Shown piece by piece: positions 1 to 12,270 of a DNA stretch of 64,000 nucleotides (position 1 is the stretch's first letter; the number at the start of each line of letters is the position of its first letter). Made by a program: the position numbers and the translations under genes. The notes beneath the pieces are model-generated. The model was not told where the DNA came from and ran no database searches. It saw only the letters and a list, made by a program, of their open reading frames with translations. Source of the DNA: Marsupella aquatica. Its lineage: Eukaryota > Marchantiophyta. The stretch covers positions 19,654,001-19,718,000 of the forward strand of contig OZ316892.1 of assembly GCA_973895155.1 (NCBI GenBank), in the 5' to 3' direction.

Positions 1-1150
1 AGGAGTGAAAAGGGCCGGCACCCTCTTATACGAGCAGCTCCGCCGGCACCTGCTTAACCCTCAACATTAGGGGCCAAGCTTTTCTGCGCTATCCTGGTGG
101 AGAAGTCAGCCAAAATAGTTACATCTGTATTCACATCTATACTCCAAGTAAATCTAGTGGCAACCCTAGTTTGACTGGTGGGGGTGCTCTTAAACGACAC
201 CTGCCCCTTTAAAAGCTACAAATGACCTGTAGCTACCATTAACTTTATCCTGAGTTGAGCAAACTGGGAGGACAAAAGTGAGTGGAATGTGGGGAAAGGG
301 GGAAGTCTGGGACACTTGCCCATTATGTATGTATGGCCAGTGATGGTTTAAATCACACCTGCACATATAAAAGCCCCATTACCCACCTCCCTACAACTCA
401 TTCTTGTCATGTGATAAACAGTGTACTCAACATAAAAGTTGGACTAAGCCCAAACCCATTCCTAGTGAAACTGAATGTGTGCACTTTATAATGAAAGCTG
501 CAAGTAACCCATAGCTCTTATACATGTATTTCTGGTTTAAGTAGGGATGCATGCTCTTAAGTTCCTTCTCCATATTAGCAAGCATATTCATCTGAGTCAA
601 TGCACTCCTTGTATCCTTGTTGTATGAGTCAGACATCCACAAGTACACCTATTCACTATTCTTGATTACAATGTCATGTTGTCATGTTGTCATGTTTTCA
701 TATGTGAGGTTTGAAACTCCTCTCAAACCCACCATTTGACATTGAATGACTGTTCTCAAGTAGTAAAGTGCTCCCTTCTTTCATTATAGTAAGTGATCCT
801 AGGTGATGACATTATAGTAAGTTCTTGGTTCTTTCATTATAGTAAGTAATCTAGGTGATGACATAATTTTGGCTTTTAATTTTTTTTAATAACAAGCTCA
901 CATGTCATATTGCTCAATTCAGGGTTCTGAAAGCATTTTTTTAAAATGTGCTCTTCGTACAAATCATGGTTTGGTTAATTGGGAATAAGGTGCTCAATAA
1001 GGTGCCCTCATTTTGAAAAATATTGTAACGCTTGTTATCCTTCTAGAAATGGTCCAAGTCAGAGCAATATATCTTCAACCTCTAAAGTATCAAATTGTCT
1101 TCAGGTGTCACTTGGTTATTTTTTAATAACACTCATAGTATGTGAAAGTT
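1..1150. other. Unassigned intergenic sequence
   Basis: No gene or recognisable element is seen. It contains a short run of TGTCATGT-type repeats near 670-700 and a local duplication at 776-863: two copies of about 35 bp containing CATTATAGTAAGT and CTAGGTGATGACA, 53 bp apart. Open frames here are short and do not resemble known proteins. Confidence 0.5.
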
Positions 1151-2338
1151 GTCAATTTGAATTCTTTTGAACAACTTTTTACTAACCCGTCCCCCAACCT
1201 ACCCAAATTTATTATCCTGTCCCCCAAACAAAATTAATTATCAACCTCTCCCCCATTTGGTACATGGCTTACTACTAACTCAACTATGGTTTATGAAACT
1301 TTTGTTCTCATTGATTAGGGCTTCCCACTGCCTCAGCCATCCCGCGTCCCCCTTGTTGCTGGCCCAACACTAAGTGTTGAGGCCTCAGCCAAACTATTCA
1401 AGGCTGACAAGTGCAGGAAACTTGTGGAAAAAAGAGACTCTAAAGGACATTTTTACTCACAAAAACATGTGTTTTCTTCACAAGAGTACATTTTTTGTCC
1501 CTTTTTCTGTGCAACCTAACTCACAAATGCCATCATTCTGCCTAGACTCTGATCTTGGTGCAAACCCCAGCTGATATCATCAATTGGTGGCTGGGAGAGG
1601 AGAGGGGATGCAGCGGCCATTGCATAACTAGCTTTAGCAGATTGTAGATTGTGAGGGAGGTATATGATTGATGGGACCCCTGCCAAAAGAAATTTAGTTG
1701 ATAGGCCCTTATGAAACTTTTGTTACAAACTAGGCCCCCTCCGGCACTTTTGTGTCAGATGTTCTTGTAAAGTTCCTATAAAGGAGTTTTAGCTTGATAT
1801 TGTCACCAATAAGAGCTACTAAAGTTTAGAGTCAAACCATGCTTAATGACAAACTACACCGTTTGGGGAACCGCGGAGTAATGGCTGCCGTCACTTGAAT
1901 TGCGACTTCTTAAGTGAAGACAATATGGTTCATGACTTTAGGTTTGAATTTTGTCTTTAGGTTGTTTCATGAAACTTATGCACACGGTTTGCATGATGTT
2001 TTAACGTTTCTCTTTGTTCTTTTGTCTAAGTATGGAATGAATCCTCTACTTTTGGCCATATAATAATCCCTATTCTTGTCCCTATTGCAACCTTTACAAA
2101 TTGTCTTCTCACATCTAGACCCCAAATTTGTCTAGGTATGGAAGGAACCAAGGATCTTTTATTCTTTGGTATTTTCCCTTGTTGCAACTCTAAAAAACTG
2201 TCTAAGTGTGAAACAAAGACACCATGGACTCAATCATAATAGGAAAATTTTCCTAGCCTACAATAACTAGACTAAATGTTTAGACAAAATATTGTACGAA
2301 CCCACTATGATCCTGTAGCGGTGGATCCCTTAAAACTC

Positions 2339-2430
2339 CATAATCATGTGAAGACATAATCCATTATGACTTCAAGCATAGAGTACTCTATAATCATGTG
2401 AAAACATAATCCATTATGTCTTCAACATAG
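2339..2430 (+). repeat. 50-bp direct duplication
   Basis: Two copies of a unit beginning TAATCATGTGAA, followed by ACATAATCCATTATG and CTTCAA, lie 50 bp apart (2341 and 2391). They sit inside the 2.4-kb inverted-repeat element. Confidence 0.7.
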
Positions 2431-2455
2431 ACATACGTGCGGTGGACTATGACGC

Positions 2456-2806
2456 AACGTGCGATGAATTTTTTTTGCCTTGAAAACCGAAAGCAGGCCC
2501 ATCCAACAGAGGATAGACGTCCTGCTTTGGAGCATGCATTTCTATGTAGGGCAGCCACAAGGGGACAATACCCAGGGATCCAACAGAGACCCAGACCAGG
2601 AGGGAGAGAGGATTAAACCAGAACCCAAAGTGGACAACCAGGGCTGAGGAGATAATCAATACTCCCACCACTACACCCCACCCACACACACACACATACC
2701 CTCCACACCCTTATGTGTGGAGGGAGGATTGAACCTGGGACCTCTCGGTTCTAGGCTCATCCTCTGGCCAACTGACCAAAGCCAGTTGGTTAACGTGCGA
2801 TGAATT
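2456..2806 (-). mobile_element. tRNA-derived SINE with 15-bp target duplication
   Basis: The 15-mer AACGTGCGATGAATT occurs at 2456-2470 and again at 2792-2806, a perfect target-site duplication. Between them is an insertion of about 321 bp. Its left edge is a poly-T run, which is the poly(A) tail read on the minus strand. Its right edge, read on the minus strand, has box A-like TGGTCAGTTGG (2768-2778) and box B-like GGTTCAATCC (2727-2736) at tRNA-like spacing. These are the hallmarks of a Pol III, LINE-mobilised SINE. A CA-rich microsatellite lies at 2678-2696. Minus-strand open frames across it are not genes. Confidence 0.85.
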
Positions 2807-3559
2807 GCGGTGTGTTCAAAATGTACGGTTTATCATGCATATAGGCACCAAATAAGAACCATATGTGTACGGAACCTATCTAGGGGCCTAGTTGGTAACA
2901 ACATTTTTATGGGGGGCCTAGTTTGGAACAAAAGTTTAGTAGGGGCCTCTCATGTAAATTTGTTTTGGCAAGGGTCCCATCAAGCATAATTATACCTCAT
3001 TATGAGGGCATCATTAATTTAATTTGATCTATTGATGGGATTTGCATAGGACCCTAAACCCTAAACCTTTGCTGTGAAAGTTGACTGTCACCTTCAACCT
3101 TAGACGGGCTGCAAGCTTTCACAAATTCCTAGGTGACAATCAGCAGCACAAACTAAGGTCCCAGGTTGACTGTTAAAGGTGACAGTCACTTTCAAGTTGA
3201 GACAAATGTGTAAACATTTGTATCATTTTGTGAATAAAAAATGAGGCTTGAAAAACCATATCAATTTCAGCTGTTTTTCGGCAGTTCTCAGCCCAAAATG
3301 CTTCTCGTTTTTGCTGCTGAGGCCTCTATAGTAAACTTCAGGCCAGCAGCAAAGGGGGAGGGCGAGGGAGGCCTGTGGGTTAATCTGCAGCCAGTGGTGC
3401 CTCACGACTTGGCAGTGGGAAGCCCTAACCAATGAGACCAAATGTTTTTAAACCATAGTTGAGTTAGTGATAACCCATGTACTAAATGGGGAACATGTTA
3501 AAAGAATTGAATAATTTGGGGGACAGGTTACTAATAGAAAACTGTTCTTTTGAATGCCC

Positions 3560-6085
3560 CTCGTACGCTTGGCGGCGATCACAATTTCTAGCATGGGCAC
3601 GCTCACTTTTCACAGCCTCCCCTACGGCAGTCTCTTGGTATTCAACATATTTTCTTTTGTCATTATAACACTTTTAAAAGTCGAGTGACACAGTTGCAAG
3701 CATTATCTTAGATATTGCTCTTTGTAATAGACTCGTCAGACTTTATTTCTTCCCCAAATTTAAAACTACACACTAGAACCAAAAAGGCTCAAACTGGATC
3801 TACAATTGCACAGGCTAGACAGTCCAATGATATTTTCTGTCGATCTCGCCTGGGACACAGATGGAAAAGCTCATTAAAGGCCGGTGCGGATCAATTTGTA
3901 TGGAATTGTACCCCTATCAATTTGTATGGAATTGTCCTCTTGAATCTGACGCCGTAGCTGCTGTTCAGCCTTCTTCATTTTTTGGTTATAAGATAATAGG
4001 AAGGATTCTGTGCCCTAAAGAGCATCTCCCCACCTGTTTGATGGCCAAGCTCCCCAAATCATAGAGATTTAGGTGCCTGTTATAGGACTCATATTTATAT
4101 ACTGCCATTGTAAAACTGAGATGGGAGAAAAACTGACATGCCCCTGAAAAACCCCAAGCTGACCCTCCATTCCCGAAATCGTGCATTCGTACTTTCAGAT
4201 GAATCCGTCTCGATCGTCTGCAAGTCGGTACCGGTCGTGTCACTTCTACTGTCGATGCTAATGGAGGTCTGAATGGCGGGTTCGTTTGGCGATTGCCATT
4301 ATCGCTAAAACCGGCAGTCGGCAGTTGTAAACATTTGCCACTACAGGGTACCGACGGGTGGGGGAACGCGACAGCCAAATATTCTCTCCATTTGATTCAT
4401 CTAGCGGTATAGAGTGCGAAACGGGGCACCACTGGAGATGCTCGAAGTTGTTCCAGCTGGTCAAAGCAACCCACATGGCCAAGATGTGAGTACTTTCTCA
4501 ACATGTACAGTAGTTTTCTGTCCGCGAGAAAACTGACAGAAACTAACACTAATATGCCTTCAGATGATCGTAGTCCTCGGTACTGGAGTTCTGTATGGAA
4601 AAAAATTGCAACAAGAGTAGAGTACAGTGAGGAGAAGAAAACAAAACTAGATAGTAAATTCGGAACTGTGAAATTATACACAATCATATTCATTCATCTT
4701 ACGACGTAGTACATCAAATCGTAAATTGTTAGCGGGATTGTTAGCAGGCCGGGACGAATGGGCCGAGAATGTAAAGTCATTTAAAGGTAGACTAGAATCA
4801 TTCAGTCGTAATCCGTATCACAAGGTCGAGCATGTCTACATTTAGCTAGCTCATCATATCAACTTCAAGTCCTGTCCCTGGAAACTAGTTTCAAATTGAG
4901 CTCGATCTCCAGGTATAGCTTAGTTGGCAGCTTTACCGTCGTGGAGGTGCCATGGTTGCCATCCCTTGAACTAGTTGGTATGGTCACTCTAGAGTCGGTG
5001 GGTGATCGATTTCCAGCTGGCTCATAATTTGTCTCACACCGGATTCACCCATGCTATGCCACTGTCCTCCGGAGTACCGCGGCTCATCGTATCACACTGC
5101 ACATTCCATTCACCCATGCTCTTGAAGGGGCCCAATCGACCTCGCCCTAGAGTACGTCTAGACCCGAGACAATGGCAACTTCGAACTTCTGGGCCGCTGA
5201 ATTCGTGGCGTGAGTTGGCAGGCAATCTGCGTGACGTAGGAGGTCCTCCCGATTCGCTCCCACCGCTTCACCAGTGGACAGAACTTGAACACAATCAATG
5301 GTGGCGGTCAATTTCTATTCGAAATGGTATTCGAAGTGCAAATCTTCCATATTGGGACTACGGGCCTAGGACCAAACTCGCTTCCCAATGCCATCGAGGA
5401 TACGGGCAATGAGGACCGTTCAAGGATGAGTCTATGCTACATAATAGCCTGCGTACTCTCCATCAATTTTACTGTTCGGTGTCTCGTGATTGACTAGACT
5501 AAGGAAACGTTGGCCCAGTGCTTACGTTCGGAGGTCAGGCAGGGATCCACTTTCAGAAAGTCTGCAACGACTCTCCTTCATATACATAATTATACAAATC
5601 TACTCGAGAAAATTGATTCGACTTTGCAAGCAAAGCATGTTTAATCACTATAATCTGGCCCACATTATTTCTAGAGATCAGAACAAGATTTTAGCCCTTC
5701 CACAACGAGCTGAAAGATTCGGTAGGCGCAAGCGACGATAGCCCACGAGCCCAGTACGGCAGTCCTCGGCCCACTGCGAGACCGAAAACGCTTTAGTAAA
5801 CTGCAAATTGCGAAGTACAGCTGCGTTATTTCGAAACTGTTAGTAGTATAGTAGTTCATGCCGATCATGTAGTAGCTATTTGTACGTAGTAGTACTATGC
5901 TTCTTCAATGTACGGCACCAGTTTAATAGCGAGGGAATCAGGAGATCTCTGTCGCCGGTCTGCTGGGCGGAATCATGGGAACTACGGGAGGCAGAGATTA
6001 TGCTACGGTAGCTGTGACCGCAGCTGGACTGATCGTTGCGGCAAAGGTCCGGACAGAATCGCAGAATCCCCTCATGGACTCAATC
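3560..6085. other. Unassigned intergenic sequence
   Basis: The stretch is GC-richer and less repetitive than its surroundings. Several open frames of 60-136 codons exist (for example 3986-4378 minus and 5002-5412 plus), but none shows a recognisable domain, consistent splice sites or a low-complexity signature. I see no RNA gene. Confidence 0.45.
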
Positions 6086-6087
6086 AT

Positions 6088-6275
6088 GGGAATTCAGGGA
6101 GACGAGTCCCTGTTTTGTCATTAAATGTAACTTGGTTTTCCCCCACACCTCACCGGAAGACTCTCCTCGTTTTTGTGTCCCATTTTTTTCAGGCCAGCCT
6201 TTTTGGGTCCCCTGGCTGCCCCTGCCCATCCCATGCTTGGGCAGCCCTTAAAACCTCGCCCTTTTTGGTAACCCC
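6088..6275 (+). repeat. Dispersed repeat R1, copy 1
   Basis: It begins ATTCAGGGAGACGAGTCCCT and contains TTTTGTCATT, CCCCCACACC, TTTTTGTGTC, GGCCAGCC and GGGCAGCCCTTAAAA. The same ordered motifs recur, inverted, at 11.96-12.27 kb and, partly, at 37.94 and 38.50 kb. The start forms a small hairpin (GGGA...TCCC). It is probably a short non-autonomous element; the class is unknown and no poly(A) or TIR was found. Confidence 0.6.
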
Positions 6276-6639
6276 TTTATTTATATATTTTTATTTCTAT
6301 ATTTTTATTTTAAATAATGGTTTCTCTGGCCCGCTCTCTAGCCATTCGTCAGATTTTTCTGACTGTATTTTGAAAGTTTGAAACATGGAAATAAAACCCA
6401 AGACCAAAGAGCCAAATAAGGCGAGAGTAGTACTACTTTAAGGTACCTAATATTTACTCTCTTTAGTTATTCCATCTCAAATTTTTTGGGAGTACTCACA
6501 CCTGAAAGTATTTCTCCAAAGCATAGTCTTACCTGAACTTTAGTAAGGCAAGTCAATGGTTTTGGGTACTATTTTTTAAAATTTGTTTTCTGTAAATAAA
6601 TTATGTGTGATTTAAACAATTCTTTGATGCTATTTTGCC

Positions 6640-8570
6640 AAAAAAAGGAGTACCGTACCTCATTTCAAATGGCGTCTTGAATCCAATAGAACTGGATGGA
6701 GAAAAATTTACCAAATAAGCTGCAGTGTTGACAACTTCAGCCCAAAACTCATGTGGTAAGCATGATTGACTCAACATACTCCTTGAGCGGTCCAATAGTG
6801 TTCGGTTGAGTCTCTCAGAAACACCATTCTGTTGAGGAGTATAACTTGTTGTGAGATGACGGGTAATCCCCTGCTCCTTACAATACGTTCCAAATTCACC
6901 AGAACTGTATTCACTGCTGTTATCCGATCGAAGATATCTCACCTTATTACCAGTCTGATTCTCAACTTGGGCTTTCCACTCCTTAAAAGTGGCAAAAATA
7001 TGAGACTTATTGTGTAGAAAGTATATCCACACATACCTTGAGTAATCGTCAATGAACGTGACATAGTATAACCGTCCAGAATGTGAAGGAGTAGGGGCTG
7101 GACCCCACACATCACTATGTACATACTCAAGTACCTCCTTGCTGGTGTGAGTTCCAACTCCGAAGGGTTTCCTGTGCTGCTTCCCTAGCACACAGTGCTC
7201 ACAAAATTCCAACTTACAAGATTGCAAATTAGAAAGTAATCCTTTCTTCTGAAGAATAACCAAACCTTTTTCACTCATGTGGCCCAAACGGAAGTGCCAC
7301 AGCCGGGCCGTCTCTTCATGAGATAAGGTTACATTGGCTTCATCACAAACTACACTGCCCTCTAAAACGTATAGATTGCTACATCTCTTTCCCTTCAATA
7401 CAACTTTAGTACAAGTTGAAACCTGAAGGACACCATTAGCAAAGCTCCACTGATGGCCATTTGCTTCTAAAACTCCAAGTGAAATGAGATTTTTCATCAT
7501 GCTGGGAATATGTCTCACATTCCTCAACGTTCTCACAACACCATCAAACATCTGAAATCTTACAGATCCAAGTCCAACAACTTGACATGGGATTCCATTT
7601 CCCATCAACACTGACCCGTTGGAAACCGTGTAAGAACTGAAATAATCTCTCCTAGAGCAAATGTGAAAAGTACATGCACTATCTAGAATCCAGTCATCAC
7701 TACCTAGATTTGACACTACGTTGAGAGCATAACCTTGACATCATAAGATGTCATCATCATCGAGTAAATCTACCTCATGCGAGCTTGATGCCGCGTTAGC
7801 AGAGGCAGTGGGGACCTTTACTCGACAATCCCTTTTCATGTGGCTTGACTTGCCACAATTCCAACATGCAAGAGGCTTCCTCTCTTGCGATTTCCCTCTA
7901 GATTTAGATCTCCCCCGTGATGTAGATCTAAACCTGTTCTGCCCATTCGTGCGCTGCGCTGCTCTTTCCCTGTTCACATTGAGCGCAGTGCCAGAAGAAG
8001 ATGCTGTCTGTGATTGACCCAACTTCTTCTGAGCATCATCAGACAGCAAGGAGCTCACCACCTCATTATACAAAATGGACTTCAGATCTCTGTACAAGAG
8101 CACCTGTTTCAAGCCCTGATATGACGGCGGTAAGGAGCTTAGCAGAAGCAAGGCCTTATCCTCATCTTCAACTCCTTTTCCCAGGTTTGACAGATCCACC
8201 GCAAGACTGTCAAATTCATCCAGGTGATCCTGCATCTTGCTCCCTTCCTTGAGCATGAGGCTCATCAAGAGAGACTTCTTGTACAGCCGGTCTAACGCAT
8301 CTTCCCGATAGTACTTCTCTCTTAGAGCCTTGAACAGTGACGCACAATCTGCATAATCATCCAGCTGCTTGATGATGTGCGTCTTGAGATATAGCATCAC
8401 TGCATTGACAGCAATCACCTGCTCCTGTCTCCATTGTCTCACACAAATCTCCTCCTCTCCATCATACTGTTCTCGCGATGAAAGCAGATGAGCTAAGCCC
8501 ATGGCCCGTAGAACACCCTTCACTTGCTTCTCCCACAGCAAATAATCAGTATGACCATCTTCTTTTGCAA
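6640..8570 (-). pseudogene. Ty1/copia gag-protease-integrase half, inverted and broken
   Basis: Reading leftward, a Gag-like region (8570 to 7741) ends in the CCHC knuckle CWNCGKSSHMKRDC. After one in-frame TGA (near 7740) the same frame continues into an aspartic protease (WILDSACTFHIC), a pre-integrase zinc domain (WHFRLGHMSEKG, then CEHCVLGK) and the integrase core (HSDVWGP, RSDNSSEY, GVSERLNRTL). The order gag-PR-INT is the Ty1/copia signature. The similarity ends abruptly near 6655, just after the integrase motif FEMRYG, so RT and RNase H are missing on this strand. The N-terminus of Gag and the 5' LTR are also absent, because the copy meets its own inverted partner at about 8566-8572. 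The usual GG after the second catalytic Asp is SS here. It is a dead copy. Confidence 0.85.
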
Positions 8571-11424
8571 TCTTGTAAGTTGGAATTTTGTGAGCACTGT
8601 GTGCTAGGGAAGCAGCACAGGAAACCCTTCGGAGTTGGAACTCACACGAGCAAGGAGGTACTTGAGTATGTACATGGTGATGTGTGGGGTCCAGCCCCTA
8701 CTCCCTCACATTCTGGACGGTTTTACTATGTCACGTTTATAGACGATTACTCAAGGTATGTATGGATATACTTTCTACATAATAAATTTGATATTTTTGC
8801 CACTTTTAAGGAGTGGAAAGCCCAAGTTGAGAATCAGACTGGTAATAAGGTGAGATATCTTCAATCGGATAACGGTGGTGAATACAGTTCCAGGGAATTT
8901 GGAACGTATTGTAAGGAGCAGGGGATTACCCGCCATCTCACAACAAGTTATACTCCTCAGCAGAATGGTATTTCTGAGAGACTCAACCGAACACTGTTGG
9001 ACCGCTCAAGGAGTATGTTGAGTCAATCATGCTTACCACATGAGTTTTGGGCTGAAGCTGTCAACACTACAGCTTATTTGGTAAATTTTTCTCCATCCAG
9101 TTCTATTGGATTCAAGACGCCGTTTGAAATGAGGTACGGGCGTCCAGCAGATTACTCACATCTAAGGATTTTTGGATGTGATGCTTATGTGCTTACACCT
9201 TCCCAGCTTCGATCCAAGCTGGAGTCCAAGTCAAAGAAGTGCATTTTCCTTGGCTATCAGAAAGGTGTGAAGGGTTATAGGTTATGGGATCCAGTAACCT
9301 GTAAACTAATTGTCAGTAGAGATGTGTCCTTTAATGAATCCAGATCATCAAAGGAGGGGGAGAGTTCTCATGACTCCCATACTGACAAGGGGAAATCTCC
9401 CATCCCGGACCGGGTTGAGGGGGAGATTAGTCATGATGGGTGTTCATGACAGGAGAGATGGAGAAGCTCTTGGCTTGGAGCTGATTCCTGTGATGGAACA
9501 AGAGGAGCAGATTGTTGTTGGGGTACCTCAAATTCAGCCAGCAATAGCAGATCAGCCTGAGTCATCTACTAGAAGAACTTCCAGTCGTTCTACTAGAGCT
9601 CCTACCAGGTATGGTCAATGGGCAGACTCATCTAAGCTAGATGAAATTGACATTACACCTGATGATGATGACATGGCTTTGATCTTGGAAGAAGGAGAGC
9701 CTTCTTTGTACAGTGAGGCTTGTGCTTCAGAGCAGAAGCATGAGTGGAATGCAACATTGCAGAGGGAGTTGCAATCTTTGAGTGACAACAAGACATGGGA
9801 GTTGGTGGAACTTCCAAAAGGTCAGCAAATGGTGGACAGCAAATGGATTTACAAGTTGAAGGACAGTCCTTCAGAAGGTGGAGATAAGATCTACAAGGCA
9901 CGGCTTGTTGCCAAGGGGTTCACTCAGGAGAAAGGAGTGGACTACAATGAGGTCTTTTCACCGGTGGCTAAGTATTCCACAATTCGGATCTTGTGTCAGC
10001 TTGTTGTGTTTTTTAATTTGGTGATGGATCAGATGGATGTTGTTACAGCTTTTCTCTATGGCAACTTAGAAGAGTTGATCTTCATGAGACAGCCACTAGG
10101 CTTTATGAAGAAGGGCCAAGAGAACTTAGTTTGCAGATTGCTCAAGTCCTTGTATGGATTGAAGCAATCTCCCAGACAGTGGAACAAGTGGTTTGATGAT
10201 TTCATGCTTGCTCAAGGTTTTACAAGGATGGTGTATGATCCTTGTGTGTATACGAAATCAGTCAAGAATGATGTGTTTGGTTTCATCATTCTGGTGATCT
10301 ATGTGGATGACATGCTGATGTGGCTAAAGATCAATCTGAGGTTGACACTCTCAAGGCGAAATTGAGTGCTGAATTCAGGATGAAGGATCTTGGTAAGGCC
10401 AAGAGAATCTTAGGGATGGAGATTTTTAGGAACTCTGAGACTGGACAGTTGTGCTTGAGTCAAGGCCAATATGTGAGGAAAGTACTTGCACGATTCAACA
10501 TGGAAAACTGTAAGCCAGTGATTATTCCTTTAGCTTCACATTTCAAGTTATCATCGGCTTTCTCTCCTACGGATGCTGTGGAGAAAAGTCTGATGTATTT
10601 GATGACTTGTACTAGGCCTGACTTGGCCCTAGCGATGGGCAAGGTTAGCAGATTCATATCAAATCCAGGGAAGGTACACTGGAAAGCTGTGAAGTCGATT
10701 CTCAGGTATGTGAGGGGAACACAGGACTATGGATTACTATTTGATAACAGATCAGATAGAACGTTAGTTGGCTATGTAGATTCTAACTATGGAGGCTGTT
10801 TGGATACAAGGAGGTCTACAACTGGGTTTGTATACACTCTTGGAGGAGGATGTATCAGTTGGAAATCTACCTTGCAGAAGTGCATTTCTCAGTCTACTAC
10901 AGAAGCAGAGTATGTTGCAGCAGCAGAAGCAGCAAAGGAAGCAATTTGGTTGGATAAGTTGATCGCGGAGATGGGTTTAGAGCATGGCAAAATGACTCTA
11001 AACTGTGATAGTCAAAGTGCTCTTCACTTGGCTGCTAACCAGGTGATGGATAACAGGGTGAAGCACATTGATATCAGGTACCATTTTATCAGGCAAGTAG
11101 TGTCTGATAAAACTTTTGAGCTAGTCAAGATTGATGGAAAGCTCAATCCCGCTGATGCCTTTACCAAAGTGATACCTTTGGAGAGTTTCTCAAGACACCG
11201 TGCTACTTTGCAAGTTTTGCAGTTGTAGTACAAGTAGAGTTATTTAGCAATGTGTGACTATTTGTATATGGATTACTCATTCCTGTTTGGCTACGGTTTA
11301 GTTCTAGTTAACCCTTGTGGTTTTTAGGGGGAGACCTGGTTTGGTGATTGTCTAGAACTTCCCGCTGAGGATTCCATATGGTAACATTTAGTCCAGTCCC
11401 CAAGACAAGAGTCAAGGGGGAGTT
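8566..11424 (+). pseudogene. Ty1/copia integrase-RT-RNase H half
   Basis: The right-pointing half starts inside the integrase zinc domain (CKLEFCEHCVLG) and repeats the integrase core in better condition (HGDVWGP, QSDNGGEY, GISERLNRTL). It continues through the Copia RT (KARLVAKGFTQ, YVDDML) to RNase H (STTEAEYVAAAEA) and the C-terminus (HIDIRYHFIR; stop at 11226-11228). The reading frame shifts near 9420-9448, between integrase and RT, and again near 10317, just after the YVDD box. A short segment before CTRPD looks deleted. A polypurine tract (GTCAAGGGGGAG) and an LTR follow. Integrase is therefore present twice in this locus, once on each strand. It cannot be expressed as one polyprotein as it stands. 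Confidence 0.9.
11411..11424 (+). promoter_or_regulatory. Polypurine tract of the copia element
   Basis: GTCAAGGGGGAGTTT directly precedes the TGTTAG that opens the 3' LTR, the position of the plus-strand primer in LTR retrotransposons. Confidence 0.7.
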
Positions 11425-11769
11425 TGTTAGATATTGCTCTAGTCTTGTGACTCATGAGCTAACTACAGTTAGGCTAACTCGGGTTAGGACTTAGCTAATG
11501 TTAGCGGTAGTGCTATTGTGCATATAGCCAGGGCTGATGCCAGACCCTGGAGGAACTTAGGCTCATTGTTACGGAGCTAGTTGAGAAATAGGGAGAGCTT
11601 GTGCTGTGGATGCTTGGTATGGCCGGTCGGCCTAGAGTGCAGTAAAGCTCTTGTGTGTTCCCGTGGACGTAGCCTCATGTGGAGGTGAACCACGTATCTC
11701 TCTGTGTCGACTATTGTGCGTTGGATGGTTCACTGGGCTTGCCGTTACGAATGTCGTCTATGCTCAACA
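11425..11769 (+). repeat. 3' LTR of the copia element
   Basis: The LTR begins TGTTAGATATTGC right after the polypurine tract. The best end is CTCAACA at 11769, giving about 345 bp with TG...CA termini. No matching 5' LTR is found left of the inverted half. A diverged relative lies near 14.84-15.20 kb. The right boundary is inferred from that alignment and the CA end. Confidence 0.7.
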
Positions 11770-11954
11770 ATCAGCGAGGCACCCGGATTTCACCCAAACC
11801 ACTGGTTCACCTTACTAAAGTTCACGGAAGACTATTCTTTGGAGAAATTGGGGAAAGACATAGAAATGGGATAAGGGAAAGAGTAGATGCTTGCCATAAA
11901 CACTTCTTCGTGTCATGGCAACTTTGTTCACCACCCCTACTCAACAAACAGTTA

Positions 11955-12270
11955 GCAGCATGAAGGGTGGGGTTTTAAGGGCTGCCCAGGCATGGGATGG
12001 GCAGGGGCAACGAGGGAACCCAAAAAGGTTGGCCTGAAACTGAATTGTGACACAAAAATGAGGAGAATCTTCAAGTGGGGTGTTGGGCAGGAAGGGTGTG
12101 ATTTTAAGGGCTGCCCAGGCATGGGATGGGCAAGGGCAAGGAGGGAACCCAAAAAGGCTGGCCTGAAACTGAATTGTGACACAAAAATGAGGAGGGTCTT
12201 CCGGTGGGGTGTGGGGGAGAGGTGCATTTAATGACAAAACAGGGACTAGTGTCCGTGAATATCATGGGAG
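11955..12270 (-). repeat. Dispersed repeat R1, copy 2, with internal tandem duplication
   Basis: On the minus strand it carries the R1 motifs TTTTGTCATTAAATG, CCCCCACACCCCACCGGAAG, GGCCAGCC and GGGCAGCCC. The part containing GGGCTGCCCAGGCATGGGAT is present twice in tandem (about 11975-12090 and 12095-12205). It is inverted relative to copy 1 at 6.1 kb, so the rearranged copia locus is flanked by an inverted R1 pair. Confidence 0.7.

Larger units (their letters stand above)
1158..3560. mobile_element. 2.4-kb inverted-repeat (foldback-like) element
   Basis: The two ends are imperfect inverted repeats. The left arm (about 1160-1400) includes ACTAACTCAACTATGGTTTA and TTAGGGCTTCCCACTGCC. The right arm (about 3280-3556) carries the reverse complements of both, in mirrored order, and also mirrors the GTCCCCCAA and GAGGCCTCAGC segments. 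A second, inner mirrored pair lies at about 1657-1745 and 2888-3003, sharing TTGATGGGACCC and AAACTTTTGTT. No transposase is encoded, so this looks like a non-autonomous long-TIR or foldback DNA element. The superfamily is not identified and no clean target duplication is visible. A SINE is nested in it. Confidence 0.65.

Noticed and set aside
3986-4482. 130- and 74-codon minus-strand frames
   Set aside because: No recognisable domain, and they overlap each other in different frames in sequence without coding texture.
11950-12237. Overlapping frames on both strands near 12 kb (77-98 codons)
   Set aside because: They arise from the tandemly duplicated R1 repeat; their internal repetition mirrors the DNA duplication.
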